Assembly: GCA_038093975.1 (NCBI GenBank)
Contig: JBBPTG010000079.1
Location: forward strand, 1-64,000
Length of the DNA stretch: 64,000 nucleotides
Source: Chalciporus piperatus
Lineage: Eukaryota > Basidiomycota > Agaricomycetes > Boletales > Boletaceae
Direction of reading: 5' to 3'
Both the position numbers and the translations under genes were made by a program. Shown in pieces: positions 12,401 to 23,460 of the stretch (the stretch's first letter is position 1; each line of letters begins with the position of its first letter). Below the pieces are notes generated by a model. The model was not told where the DNA came from. It searched no databases and saw nothing but the letters and a program-made list of their open reading frames with translations.

Positions 12401-13304
12401 CCGTCAGCGGGCTCTCATACGTGGTCTCTAGATGAACGAACGGTCCATTTGCATACGTAGTGAAGTATGTAGACATCTGCGCCCCAGCATTCAGTCTCTG
12501 AGTGCTATTCCGGCAAGATGAACTCACCGGAGGAGATATTTGGAACTTGGTTATCTTCCATTCATCTGTAGTGAGTGTCGCAAACATCTTTTCCAGTGCT
12601 GAATCGTCATGGTTGTCAAGGCCACCTTGGTAAACCTCCTCAGAAGCGACAGGCATATTGCTTAAATTAATGGTATCGGCACGAGAACTATCATTACGAT
12701 CGTGAATGTTACCTTGAATGATGGCTCATTCCAGCAAGGAAATGCACGTCTGGCAGCGGTAGGCTTGGACGTTACGTATGAGACACACGAGACTGTCAAA
12801 ATAATGATCAGCGAACAACCAACGTACCGCAAAGTGAGTCAAACTATATACCCCTTGTTCTCCAGTGTGCTCATAGGTAGGCTTGAAGTACCCCCCACAT
12901 CTCCAGTCTTTCCCGAGAAGCTCAACGATAAGTCGCGGTGGTGTTCGCGGGGGTGTTGTGGGGAAGTCAAGAGTACAGCGTTCGGCTTCGGGATCAAACG
13001 TCTTGGATGTATTGATCTGCAACGTTTTCAGATCGTGAGAGTGCAATGACACGTCGGACACCTCTAGGCCCGCTGCATTGAACACGAGAGAAGAGGTTTC
13101 ATTCTTGACCTCCAATCTAGGATTGTGTGTATATTTGAAACAAAAGATGCTCTACGAAGAATAGACTCACCTGACGTTGACGAAACCTTCGAAGAGTTCT
13201 TTCTCGAGATCGGTCTTGACTGTGAGATCATAATGGGTCGGCAAAACATCCTTGGGTAGGCGAAAGTTGCCTGCATTCCGGTCTTCACTTCCGCTACTAG
13301 CCAT
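9409..13304 (-). pseudogene. Decayed M1-family zinc aminopeptidase
   Basis: The remains run from ATG 13304 (MASSGSEDRN...FRLPKDVLPTHYDL) to a final exon matching the usual end of the family (TDILEWLENRR, stop 9409-9411). Recognisable pieces include [14 protein letters not shown], the substrate motif GAMENW within DPGAMENWGLIIGR, NEGFATLV, IFDALSYSKAAS and IFSLNDRIGLVHD. Three lesions are visible. Two extra bases at 12687-12688 break the frame between VTFTIVMI and [13 protein letters not shown]. About 13-15 residues are missing between GLIIGR and the zinc site. The zinc motif reads HELVAH instead of HELAH and is followed by an in-frame TAG (12039-12041) that no GT-AG intron removes. An intact relative would be a cytosolic puromycin-sensitive-type aminopeptidase of about 880 residues; this copy should be inactive. 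Confidence 0.85.
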
Positions 13305-13979
13305 CCTGGTCGCGAAGAAGCACTCCGAGTCGCGAATACAAACTATTGTTTCGAGGTGGACAATGTTACTAGATACGCAGCACAAGTTGTATGAGCCAGA
13401 AGTATCTGGCCAACCCCAGCTCCAAGTTTATCTAAGTAGCTATAGTGAGTGAATTGAGTCACTGGCAATCCTTACCCGTCTTGCTCCGTCTTGTGTACGT
13501 CGGATCATAGCGAACCGGGAACTTCTGATCACCTGGTGTAGTACTTGTTGCACGCTTTCCTACCCTTTCCAGTTATCATGGGGCCCATACATGGGAACAA
13601 AAACCAAATGCAGAAGGTGTGCGCGATCGTTGATGATAGAGGGCTGGTTGCGTGTACGTAGTAACTTGCAAAGAGGCGTAAGTAGGTTCGCGAGGACATG
13701 AATATATAAACTCACTTCTTAAACGCTGTGCGGTTCGGATAACAGCTGCCCACGACGGAGTCGGTTCGTATTGGAAGGCGAATGTCCAACGAATGCCATT
13801 GACCCTCTCAAGTGAAGCAATGCCCATACATCCGTCATCAATAATACATACGGTTACAGCAAGCATCTGAGAATGACAAGTAGCAGTGCGATACGCACAT
13901 CATAGGGTAGTTGTGAATAACATAACGTGTACTCCTGTCCAATGATTTCTGAGCGATTCTTTTCCTGGATACTGGCAAG

Positions 13980-14939
13980 TCATTCCCCATGTCGTCCCCC
14001 CCTCGGTATATCCCCAAGAACAGTAGCCTTCATCTCGACTATACCAAACTCGACGAGCGGAAAGGCACCTTCGTCTGGCCACGTATGCGATGACGGTCCC
14101 GGACTCGTGTCGGTACTCTGCTGATGCGTGTGTGAGTCGAGGTCGTCAACACCCTTTCCCTTGTCGTCGCTGACAGGCGATGAACGAGGCGCGTGGGCGT
14201 CGGGCATCGAGATGAGAACACATACGGAGACCGAACCCGAGTCCTCGTCTGTGCTGGAGCTTACGTTGGGGGACGCAGTCGAGTCTTGGGGCGGTGATAG
14301 AGTGCCAACGAGATTTGTTTGGGAGGGTCCGATGGGGCTTTGCGACTGTGAGGGAGTTGGTGGACCTGGAGAGCGGGGGGAGAAAGGTGAGACGGAACGC
14401 GGGAGATGTAGATAGGAGAATATTGATGGTCGTTGTTGGGGTGAAGACGACGTATCAGGGGATGTCGACGGAGACTCGGAGGTAGGGAGAGGACTTGTGA
14501 GTTGTAGTGCTATTGGCTGTGGGAACGGAATGGGAGACATGGGAGCGTTGATCAGAGTTGGATGACATTGACGGAAGGAGATACATAAGTGATTGGGTGT
14601 GGGCGTGTGGGCGACAATACGTACCGTTATTGAGGACCAGAAATGCGCGTTTGAGCATTCTGTCTCCTTGGGGATCAAGTACATCTCCCATAGAACTGGT
14701 TTAGCGCCCAGCCGCCGAGTGGGGCGACGAAGCGGTCCTGCAAAAGGCACGGGAGTGAACAGGCCTGGTCCGTTGAAGGCCGCGGGGTCAAGGTCTACAA
14801 AAAGACCATCGGCGATTGCTTGCTGGAGGCGCGCTCTGTAGCGCCTGCGCAGAATATACGATCTGACGAGGAGTGACCCTGAGAGGATGAGGAGGACCAG
14901 GATTGTAGCGAGAAATGTGACGCTTGTCCCGTTGATCAT
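13980..14939 (-). CDS. Single-pass membrane protein, Agaricomycete hypothetical
   Basis: The protein (up to 319 residues) starts MINGTSVTFLATILVLLILS, a hydrophobic segment followed by the basic stretch YILRRRYRARLQQ, so the short N-terminus is outside and the rest probably cytosolic. Next come a Pro-rich stretch, LGAKPVLWEMYL, then a long Ser/Pro/Thr-rich low-complexity region and a C-terminal FPLVEFGIVEMKATV. The spacing of 'KPxLWxxYL' and the final 'hydrophobic-E-hydrophobic-G' segment recalls small membrane proteins common in Agaricomycetes without known function. An intron is likely after codons for SSIT near 14624 (GTACGT donor), so the exact middle is uncertain. It diverges from the 7TM gene at 15352. 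Confidence 0.6.
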   Translation of the reverse strand: MINGTSVTFLATILVLLILSGSLLVRSYILRRRYRARLQQAIADGLFVDLDPAAFNGPGLFTPVPFAGPLRRPTRRLGAKPVLWEMYLIPKETECSNAHFWSSITVRIVAHTPTPNHLCISFRQCHPTLINAPMSPIPFPQPIALQLTSPLPTSESPSTSPDTSSSPQQRPSIFSYLHLPRSVSPFSPRSPGPPTPSQSQSPIGPSQTNLVGTLSPPQDSTASPNVSSSTDEDSGSVSVCVLISMPDAHAPRSSPVSDDKGKGVDDLDSHTHQQSTDTSPGPSSHTWPDEGAFPLVEFGIVEMKATVLGDIPRGGRHGE

Positions 14940-15351
14940 CAGTTGTCAACCACGAGTTGGGCGAGTTGCCATAAGTTGCCACGGAGAGAGGGGAAGGGTC
15001 AACGACATCCAGGGGCAGTGTGAGAGATATGAGACATACAGATATAGCGTCGAAGTGTCAGTCCGAGACTGCGGCGACCCTGTGACAGGTGTCTCCGTGC
15101 TTGAAGTTGGACTGTCAGTACGAGACGACAACGATGAGCTCGATGCCATGCTCGACGTGGACGACGATGAGCTCGACGTTGCTGACGATGACGACGAGTG
15201 GACTAGGTAGCCCCAATGGGATGGCGCTGATTACGTAATGATTGATTGATGGGAGAGTGCTGTTGGCTGTACATGTCCACTGTCGACCCTGGCCATAAGT
15301 AATATTTACTACTTGAATCGATCCGTCCTCGTCCTCTCTCCCCACTCAACC

Positions 15352-16539
15352 ATGTCCAACTCGACCACCCCGACTCTCCCAAATTCACTCAATCTTCCCC
15401 CCCATCTATCCGCTCAAAAGTATTTCTTTGTCTGCACACTGACCGTCCTAGCTTGGGACACACTCGTTCTCACACCGAGATCGTACAGACTCGGTCGCAC
15501 AAAGACCTGGCCAACTCTCAAGATACTCTACTACTTCCTTCAGATATGGGTTCTCGCCGACTATATCGTCACAGGTGTGTACGATCCCCCGCTCGTCGAG
15601 CGCTCAAATCAATTTTCTTCAGGCGCTCTGTTTTTCTCGACGTCGGTAGCGCAAGATACGGATTGTGTTCGTTTCTGGCCATATGAGCCCATCTGTACTG
15701 CCATTCTTCTTTTCGCTGCGTCCACTGTCCACGTCATCCGGGTCACTGCCATTCACAACCACTCTCCCAAAGTTCGCTCCCTACTTCTCGCTCTCTTGTT
15801 CGTCCAGGTGGTCGTCACAGCCATTTGCTGTGGTTTCTACCGCTCGGTTCATCTTCTTGACGGCCAAGGTTGCATTGCAGGCCCTCTCAACAACCGGAGT
15901 TGGGTCGGCATTTACTGGCTTGCCCCCACCATCCTGTACGCAACCACCTTTTCTCTTGCCGTAATACGTTCCATCAAGACCCTCGATGCCAAGCCTCTCA
16001 CCCATTGGCGTCTCATGCTCCGCGACAACCTCAACCTTTACGGCGCCATTCTCATCGTCAACCTCGCCAATCTCTTCTTCTACTTCATCATGACTCCCAC
16101 TGGTTATGATGACCCCATCAAGACGATTGTGTCTAGTCTGGCTGGCGTGCTCACAGCAACCATGAGCATGCGGATCATCCTTGGTGTTAAAGGTCCCCTT
16201 CAGAACGGTGGTTCCTTCACCGCCAGCGGGTCTGGCAGTGGAATGAGCGGCACGAGCGCTAGTCTCAGCGGAACGGGTGTCGGCGTCGCACGGGCGCGCG
16301 GTGCTCCCACGTACACAATTGGCGACATCCACACACAGAAGAGGAGCGCCACTTCTGGCCGTGGCGCCAAGGAAGAGGGTCAATGGGACGTCGACAAGCA
16401 TTCAGTCGATGCTGCTGCTGGGGGTGACGCCAAGGTGGTCCTCCCACTCGTAGGAGAAGACAACGCGGACACAAGGGTTGGTGTGCAGATCACGGTCGAT
16501 CAACAGGTCGATTATGATGAGATTCCAAGACGGAGATGA
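15352..16539 (+). CDS. 7TM membrane protein of the DUF6533-like Agaricomycete type
   Basis: The chosen start is ATG 15352 (MSNSTTPTLPNSL); the frame is open for a little upstream. Seven hydrophobic segments can be marked. The N-terminal helix region (FVCTLTVLAWDTLVLTPRSY) resembles the Trp-Asp/Pro-Arg pattern of DUF6533 proteins. The C-terminus is a Gly/Ser-rich cytosolic tail followed by a charged end. A probable 48-nt intron at 15575-15622 is a multiple of three and has no stop, so both forms would be in frame. The gene is unrelated in detail to the trio at 7.5, 17.4 and 23.5 kb. Ligand and function are unknown. Confidence 0.7.
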   Translation: MSNSTTPTLPNSLNLPPHLSAQKYFFVCTLTVLAWDTLVLTPRSYRLGRTKTWPTLKILYYFLQIWVLADYIVTGVYDPPLVERSNQFSSGALFFSTSVAQDTDCVRFWPYEPICTAILLFAASTVHVIRVTAIHNHSPKVRSLLLALLFVQVVVTAICCGFYRSVHLLDGQGCIAGPLNNRSWVGIYWLAPTILYATTFSLAVIRSIKTLDAKPLTHWRLMLRDNLNLYGAILIVNLANLFFYFIMTPTGYDDPIKTIVSSLAGVLTATMSMRIILGVKGPLQNGGSFTASGSGSGMSGTSASLSGTGVGVARARGAPTYTIGDIHTQKRSATSGRGAKEEGQWDVDKHSVDAAAGGDAKVVLPLVGEDNADTRVGVQITVDQQVDYDEIPRRR

Positions 16540-17353
16540 TTGCTCAGGTCTCTGCATTAATATCCGTGTTCTGGGGAATCCCGGTGTGGAAGAAAATGCA
16601 AGTGACCTCATCTTGTTTCCGCCTCTTTTTATTTTCTTCCACTCTGGGTCGTGGTTTCCGATCGTTTCCGCCACTAGAAATAATGTAATCCGACTTACCC
16701 TTCGCTCCCAAGGTGAACTTTTTTTCGATATTCGCATCTTGGATCAGTTGTCAGTTGCCTGCTTTGTATATACCTTCGCGCCCACTACTCTACGCTCCCT
16801 TGTATCGCTCCCCCTGATTCCCGCTCTGTGCTACCTTCTCCAATTTGTATGTACTGCATCCAGATTCCCTCTTTGCGAGTCTGTACCTGCGTGTAACTTT
16901 ATATCTTGTTGATGAATTGCTTGCCTGTAAAAATGTTTATTGACCAGTTGTCTGCACGGACGATCGGGCTTCAAACCATGGTTCCCATTGGCAATTGCAA
17001 GGTCACATCTGAAATTCGGTATTCCCGCCGAGAACCTGGCAAAGAGTATCGGATTGTTTTACGGCTTTCACGCTACGAGTTATCATGATCATGATGATCC
17101 AAGCAGCCAGTAAGTCAGTCGTAAAGTTGCTGTCCTTCGGAAGTGTATTATTGCTTGTTTCGTTGTGACAATGCGTAACCTCCGACAACGATTTCATATT
17201 CTGTTTTACCCCTTTCGAACGCTCCGTCGCTCGAAATGATCTGCGAAATACACCGCAGCGTGACCCCGACATGTTACCGGATATATATTAAACGGGAGGT
17301 TTTTTCGTACTACTCGCAGCTCTCCTGTTCCCCTGACCTCACTGCGAATCACA
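16540..17353. other. Intergenic region, nothing recognised
   Basis: Short frames only. The last 90 bp contain ATATATATTAAACGG at about 17280, a TATA-like element 70 bp before the start of paralogue B. Confidence 0.45.
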
Positions 17354-18812
17354 ATGCCACCTCACGGTATCCAGATAACTACGGCCTGTTTGATGGGCAT
17401 CATCGCATTCTCTTTGCTCTATGGTATGCCCCTAACTTCCTACCCAACTATGGCCGTTCCCAGCTCACAGGTTGTTCGTGACAGGGATTTATTTTGACCT
17501 CTTCCTGGGGAGTCTCTATGTGCTCATCTACAAGAAGCGAGCGGGGAAAATAAATTATGTCATTCTCGGCGGGACAATCTTGCAGTTCGTCTTGATCACA
17601 GTCTAGTCTGTTGCCCTCTCATTCGTCGAGAATTCTCCTCCTTTAACAAGTTTGTTGGTTGCAGCTATGGAATTCGTTGGGATCGAATATATACGGCGTT
17701 CATCACGAACGGGAACATACCTAACGGACCCTTTCTATACTTTGCCAAGCTAAATGACTGGTGAGTTTGGCTCTGCATGATAACGCTCTCTATGGACATG
17801 CTTTGCAGGCGGGAGGTTTCTACCTTGATTGTCTGGGCGATAACAAGCGCACTTGGGGATGTCATGTTTGTAAGCCATTTCTCGACAATGTACCACACTC
17901 TCCTCTGGCTAATCGAGGACGCAGATCTATCGACTTTACTATGTCTGGGACAGACGAGTTCTACCTTGTGTCGTCCCGTTCATATTGTTGATAGGAAGTA
18001 TAAGTGCGGTCTCTCTTTCGAATCATTATCCATCGATTTCTGACCAGGTTTTCAGCGGCGACGATCGGTCTGTTCGTCGTGCTTACCAAACCACTCACAA
18101 CGGACTACACGACCCCGCTTACTCACTGGGGCACGGCCGTCCTCAGTTTCAACTTGGCTCAGAACATCCTCGTCACCGTACTCATCACTGCTCGGATCTG
18201 GAGGATAAATATCCGAAGCGCGAAACTCATTAGCGGGAGCGGTCTTTTTTCGGTCATCATCATCCTACTGGAAAGCGGAGCATTCTACAGTTCCTCCGTA
18301 CTCGTCTTCCTCGTGGTATGTTGTCATTCCCGCTTCCTTTCTGGATCGTATCATATTTACCTGATTTAATCCCTTGCAAGATTTTCACGATTCAGAGCAA
18401 TGCGGATATGGTATGTCTTCGCCGTTGCGTTGTTTTTCCACTCTATAACGTAGCTTCACCCCGCAGATCATGGTAGACATCGTCTTGCCTATCATGGGCA
18501 TCACATTCAACCTCATCATCGGTTCGTCGCATTTTTTTCGTGTCCCCCCTATCCACGCTTAAAAAATCCCGTTTTCCATTTACAGTCCGTGTCGGTCTTG
18601 GGCTCTCCAGAACCGGGTATACTGCCGATCAGACCGTCGGGGCTCTTACCCAACCGACCAGCGCCCTTACGTTCCCCCGAAGTCCCAGAGGGGAGAAAAC
18701 GACCATGAATTCCGGCGCGTCGGAACCTTATCCCCTCCGAGGTCTTGCAGCATCCACATCTCAGGATGACGACGAACGACGGACTGGTTCAGGTTCATAC
18801 GAGTACGCATAG
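17354..18812 (+). CDS. 7TM integral membrane protein, paralogue B
   Basis: Starts MPPHGIQITTACLMGIIAFS at ATG 17354 and ends SYEYA at 18812. Exon order, intron phases and motifs match paralogues A and C: IYFDLFLGSLYVLIYKKR, YGIRWDRIYTAFITNG, FNLAQNILVTVLITARIWR, LLESGAFYSSS and GITFNLII. An apparent TAG at 17603 lies across the exon 2 donor: the spliced codon is TA plus C, giving Tyr. The same unusual GTCTGT donor is used in all three paralogues. The last exon encodes a Ser/Thr/Pro-rich cytosolic tail. No lesion was found. It points away from paralogue C, about 3.2 kb apart, with an F-box gene between. Confidence 0.75.
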
Positions 18813-19622
18813 GCCGTTGGATCGGTTCACACACACACTCTCTCTCGCTCTCTCGCTGTAAATCAATCAATCATGTGACGCGGAACGTGAGTCGACGATC
18901 ATCTGAGATTTTTTGCGATTCGAGGAATGGGTGGTCTCATCAGGACTTGGGGGACAATGGACTCGGAAGCGGCCTACCGCGGTTGGGTCATTTCCTGTGG
19001 CTCACGGGAGGTTGGGTTGCTCGGACATGTTAGATGTCTCGTGGCAGAAGCTGGCACTGGTGGTGGGTGCTTGGGTTAATGAGCGCTTCGAGGGTCTAGT
19101 TTGGTTGCTTGTAGTAGTGTACCATTCCGATGGAGCCATATATGTTTCTCTGGGGATACAACCGCTAAGCGACGCGAGTCAGAGAACGACGTTGAAAGCG
19201 CACTGCGCTCACGGAACTCGAAGACGACTCGAGTTAAACATGAGGGATCACATTCACGCGACCTCAAAAACTCAATGGGGTTTGCGCCGACGGGAACCCC
19301 ACTTGGAGCCTGTGCTGAAGTGCAACTGTGACCAAAGCTGCGAGCGTGATAGAAGAGAAAAGCTCAAGAACCAATCAAGATCACGAAACTGTCCCAACGT
19401 GATAAGGCCAACAAGCCAACGGAGAAGGTCTGGAACTACGATTGCCATTGGCTGTTCCCACGGCGTCGACAGGGTGTACCAAATGAAAACTTGGTCCCTT
19501 CGGGGCCAGGAACAAGGTGATAATCGATCATGCATCATGCATCGTGGACCGTTATTATCACCAACTACTCATATTAGCAATCATAACATGTTCTACACCG
19601 TCTAGTGGCCCTAGGTAAACGC
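18813..19622. other. Intergenic region between convergent genes
   Basis: A 230-codon open frame (18913-19605, plus) crosses most of this interval. Its translation is Arg-rich with no hydrophobic core, domain or repeat, and I treat it as chance. A short (CT)n run is present near 18838-18855. Confidence 0.5.
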
Positions 19623-21419
19623 TCAATCCGACCATTCATCATCATCCTGAATCACACTTTCCTCGAAAAAGTCGAATGTCTCCACATTCTCCTTGAACCA
19701 CTCCACGTCGTCGTCGACCACATGGGACGGGCCTAAGTACAATGCTTTTAGCGGCACTCCGGCGTCCTTTCGCTTTTGCACCACTTGACGGATCGTGTCC
19801 CCGTAGGCATCGGAGATCCATAGAAATTTGAGGCGAGGCAGCCAAACATCTCCGCGGCCCGGTAACGTACAAGGTTGGGAGAGAAGATTGAGGAACTCCG
19901 GAAGAAGAAATGACGGCTTTATATGGAGCGAATGGAGATTCTGGAGTTCGCTATATAGAGTCTCTATGCTCTCGCTGCGGCAGTCAAGTCTCAAAATTTT
20001 GAGTCTTTCAAGCCTGCTCAGCAAGCTGCGCGGGTGTTCCTGAGCAGAAAGAGGGGATAGTGACGTGGCTGGTCCGGCCAGTTGATCGATCAGATCGGCG
20101 TGATCGCCCTCGTCGAGACATAGGGTTAGAGTTTTCAGGGATGGCAGGTAGAATTTGGGGAGGAATCTGATGGCGTGCGATGGAGAATAAGAGGAGAGGA
20201 CGAAATGGGTCAATTTGAGAAGCTGAATTGGAGCATTGAGATCCCCGGTTGGCCTCCCGGGAGTCGGTTCAAAGACCCATTCGGCGGGCTCCCCTGATGG
20301 TCCCGAATCACATAAGACGAGAGTTTGGAGCTGTGGAGCACCGCGCAAGATGGTGGCGAACTGGGTCCAAGTGGGGCGAACTTCTTCGCTATGCCACGCC
20401 AGCTTGAGATATCTGAGGTTGGAAGCGGAAGCTATCCAGCCCTGATTCCAGTCGACATGGACTTCATGTAGGTCTAATTTGGTGAGGTTAGGAGCTGAGC
20501 CCCCAAACAGAGTGAAGTAGTTCAAGAACTGGGGCGCAAAGAGTGGAGCGCATGGAACGCCGTAGTGTCGCCATCTATGATGGTATAATTGAAGGGTAGC
20601 GAGCTGAGAAGCGGCGGGAACAGACGGGTCAGATACCGCGCTGAGGAATGCGCATATTGAATTTTCTGATGAGGCCGAGGCCTGGACTTTGGTTGAGCGC
20701 CAGCGCTGCACGTGGGGAATAAGCAGAGAAGATAGTAATTTGAGGTCGTCTTGAGAGGGTACGCCGTCTACCGAGTCAGTGTCGTATCCCTGGCTGTAGA
20801 AGATGTCGATATCTATTGGAAGGGCTTTGCTGCGCTCCAACAGAATCGAGACGTTCTCGTACGGCGGACGCGCGTTGAAAGGGACCTTGATGGTCGTCCA
20901 GAGTGAAGGGGTAGAAAGGGCAGCATTCCGCCAGTGACGACACACATGGGAAACGACGATCTGAAACGGAGGCACTGGAGAATGGAAATCGGACGATCCA
21001 GTAACATCTGTCCATTCTTCATCGTCGCCTTCTTCATCATACCCTTCCTCTTCAGGCTCTTCTTCCTCTTCTTCCTCTACTTTTTCTTCCTCGCCATCGC
21101 CTTCTTCTTCCTCTGCTTCTGCTTCCTCTGCTTCTTCCTCTTCCTCTTCTTGATCTGCCACTTCTACTTTCTCATCATCTGCAGATTCGACACCATTACC
21201 AGTCCCGCTTTTGTATCCCTCTTCGAGACCTTCATAACATCTCTGAAACCAGCCATGCGCCCCACAATCGTCGTCGTCTAAAGCACCGACTTCGAAGATG
21301 CGCGAAAGAAGTTCCGGTGGAAGGGAGTCGTTGATATAGCACGTGTCACCTGTCGGAGGCACAAAAGGATTGTTTCGGAGTAGTGCATGAACTTCTGTTT
21401 CAGCGTTTGGGGATTGCAT
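19623..21419 (-). CDS. F-box protein with a long acidic insert, copy 1
   Basis: One exon of 598 residues if started at the Met of MQSPNAETEVHALL, chosen because copy 2 at 35774 begins the same way. The F-box first half is LPPELLSRIFEVGA and the second half VVSHVCRHWRNAALSTPSLW; between them lie about 120 residues, largely Glu/Asp. The rest contains leucine-rich segments in the style of Agaricomycete F-box proteins, for example ASNLRYLKLAWHSEEVRPTW and LERLKILRLDCRSE. It ends in EEWFK-like acidic sequence and DDDEWSD. Such proteins are expected to bind Skp1 and select targets for SCF ubiquitin ligases; the target is unknown. The antisense of the acid tract gives a false Phe/Ser-rich frame. Confidence 0.82.
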   Translation of the reverse strand: MQSPNAETEVHALLRNNPFVPPTGDTCYINDSLPPELLSRIFEVGALDDDDCGAHGWFQRCYEGLEEGYKSGTGNGVESADDEKVEVADQEEEEEEAEEAEAEEEEGDGEEEKVEEEEEEEPEEEGYDEEGDDEEWTDVTGSSDFHSPVPPFQIVVSHVCRHWRNAALSTPSLWTTIKVPFNARPPYENVSILLERSKALPIDIDIFYSQGYDTDSVDGVPSQDDLKLLSSLLIPHVQRWRSTKVQASASSENSICAFLSAVSDPSVPAASQLATLQLYHHRWRHYGVPCAPLFAPQFLNYFTLFGGSAPNLTKLDLHEVHVDWNQGWIASASNLRYLKLAWHSEEVRPTWTQFATILRGAPQLQTLVLCDSGPSGEPAEWVFEPTPGRPTGDLNAPIQLLKLTHFVLSSYSPSHAIRFLPKFYLPSLKTLTLCLDEGDHADLIDQLAGPATSLSPLSAQEHPRSLLSRLERLKILRLDCRSESIETLYSELQNLHSLHIKPSFLLPEFLNLLSQPCTLPGRGDVWLPRLKFLWISDAYGDTIRQVVQKRKDAGVPLKALYLGPSHVVDDDVEWFKENVETFDFFEESVIQDDDEWSD

Positions 21420-22060
21420 AGTCTGAGCGCGCAAGGGAAAGGGCCAGCCTGCGAAAAAAATGGATACTTGGTAGGACAAAGATGCTGAGTTACCGTTTAG
21501 TTACGCGGTCACTACCGTAGTGACGGATATTCAAACCCAGCCGACTCTGTCGAGCATCTATATACGTCGCAGGCAGTCTCTCCGAATCTCCACAGTGGTG
21601 GGTCCAGGTAGGACTGGCCATAAAAAATTCCAAACGCGCTCGTATCAGCGGAGTGAAATCTCTCCAAAGGACACTCGGTCACATGTATTCCCATCGACAC
21701 CTACCCTCGGCCTGAGGTCTTGTAGAGTGGCTTGGCAAGTTGGGGAGAAGTTGAAGGCGTTTGGGTTGTCCCGAAATCGGAAGGCTTGATTGTGCACTGT
21801 TGAAATGTTCACGCTCCTTCAAGTTTCTGTTCACCATCGAATCTTCTATGCGTCAATAGGAATATATGACAAGCAACGAAACTAAACGAAGCACCCGCTA
21901 GCGGCTGCTAAAAGACATCTACTAACATGTCCAAAGCAACTTCCGATTGGTCACGATGATCGGGCCTGCCGCATTGAACTGCGGAAACGGGAAAACACCT
22001 GTTTTCATACGCCCGATCATCGACACGTTACCGCCGGTGAACAGGAACCCGATTCAATCT
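21420..22060. other. Intergenic region, nothing recognised
   Basis: This lies between the F-box gene start and the end of 7TM paralogue C, both on the minus strand. Only short frames are present. Confidence 0.4.
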
Positions 22061-23460
22061 CTAGGCGTACTCGTAGGAATCCGGAACGACCTCCGCTTTG
22101 TCGTCAACCTGGGATGACGAATCTGCAAAGTTTTGGAGGGGGTAGAGTTGGGGCATTGTGCCTGGCTGAGCAAATTGGATGGTGCTGTTCTTCCCTCCGC
22201 CGCTGCGATGTGTTGTCGAATCGCCCTTGGAGAGCCCCAGGCCCATACGGACTACGATGAAAATGGGTTGAGTGGCGATGTGAGCATCTCCAATACGATA
22301 ATACGAACCAATGATGAGGTTGAACGTGATGCCCATGATAGGCATGGCCATATCTGTCATGAGCTGTGGGTGAAGCCGTGTGAGGGTGGCAAAGATCCCA
22401 AAGGGTGACGACATACCATAGCCGCATTGTTTTGACACACGTAAGTCTGCAATGGATCAAATCGGTTTTGTAAGGGAAAGCGCGAATGGTACATACCAGG
22501 AGGAAGACTAGCACGGAGGAGCTGTACAACGCTCCGCTCTCCAGTAGGGCCACGATAACCGACCAAAGACCACTCCCGCTCGTGAAATTTGCACTCCGGG
22601 TATTTATCCGCAAAATGCGAACAATGATAAGCAGAGTGACAAGGATGTTCTGAGCCAAATTGAAACTGAGGAAGGGCCAGACCCAATGAGCAAGCAGAGT
22701 CGTGTAGGCAGTCGTGAGTGGTTGGCTAAGCACGACGAGCAGGCCGACCGTTGACGCTGCAGAATTTATCAGAAATCGGTGGGGAAATGTGCAAGAGACT
22801 TGACACAACGTACTCAGACTTCCTATCAATAATGCGAACGGAACAAGACAAGGGATAATTTGTCTGTCCCAAACAATGTAAAGCCGATAGATCTACGACC
22901 TCGATTATTCCTGGGAGAGTGTGGTACATATGTCAAGGATGGCTTACAAACATGATATCCCCGAGCGCACTCGTTACGGCCCAAATTGCGGTACTAGAAA
23001 CCTCTCGCCTGCAAGGGCGTCTATTGACGACCATAGTCACGCAGAGCCAAACTCACCAGTCGTTTAGCTGGGCAAAGAATAACAGAGGTCCGTTAGGCTG
23101 GTTCCCGTTCGTGATAAAGGCCGCGTATGTTCGATCCCAACGAATCCCATAGCTAACCATCGAATTTGTTAATAAAGAAAGCTTGCAGAGCGAGAGAGCA
23201 CAACAGCAACAGACCAGAGTGTGATCAAAACGAATTGCAAAATAGCCCCACAGAGGATGGTATAATTCACTTTCACCGATCGTTTCGTGTAGATGAGCAC
23301 ATAAAGGCTCCCGAGGAAGAGAACAAAATAAATTCCTGTCACGAAACAATTGTGAGCTTCATTTAGTCAGAGTTGCATCAGTCGGGGATTTACCATAGAG
23401 CAAAGAGAATGTGATGAGACCAGTAAAAAAGGCCGTAGTTATATTAATATTTGAAGCCAT
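22061..23460 (-). CDS. 7TM integral membrane protein, paralogue C
   Basis: Starts MASNINITTAFFTGLITFS at ATG 23460 and ends VVPDSYEYA at 22061. Motifs and intron positions match paralogues A and B: YGIRWDRTYAAFITNG, FNLAQNILVTLLIIVRILR, LLESGALYSSS and GITFNLII followed by VRMGLGLS. The C-terminal tail (TIQFAQPG...YPLQNFADSSSQVDDKAEVV) is closest to paralogue A, which has TIQFIQ and DNKAVTV at the same place. A and C are therefore probably the most recent duplicates, now about 14 kb apart in opposite orientation. No lesion was found. The role is unknown; the topology allows a receptor-like or transport role. Confidence 0.75.

Noticed and set aside
17602..17604. TAG as a nonsense mutation in 7TM paralogue B
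   Set aside because: Comparison with the other two copies places an intron donor within the codon; the spliced codon is Tyr.
18913..19605. 230-codon open frame on the plus strand
   Set aside because: Arg-rich translation without domain, hydrophobic core or repeats, in an interval between convergent genes; it looks like chance.
20934..21281. Phe/Leu-rich frame that mimics a membrane protein
   Set aside because: It is the antisense of the Glu-rich tract of the F-box gene.
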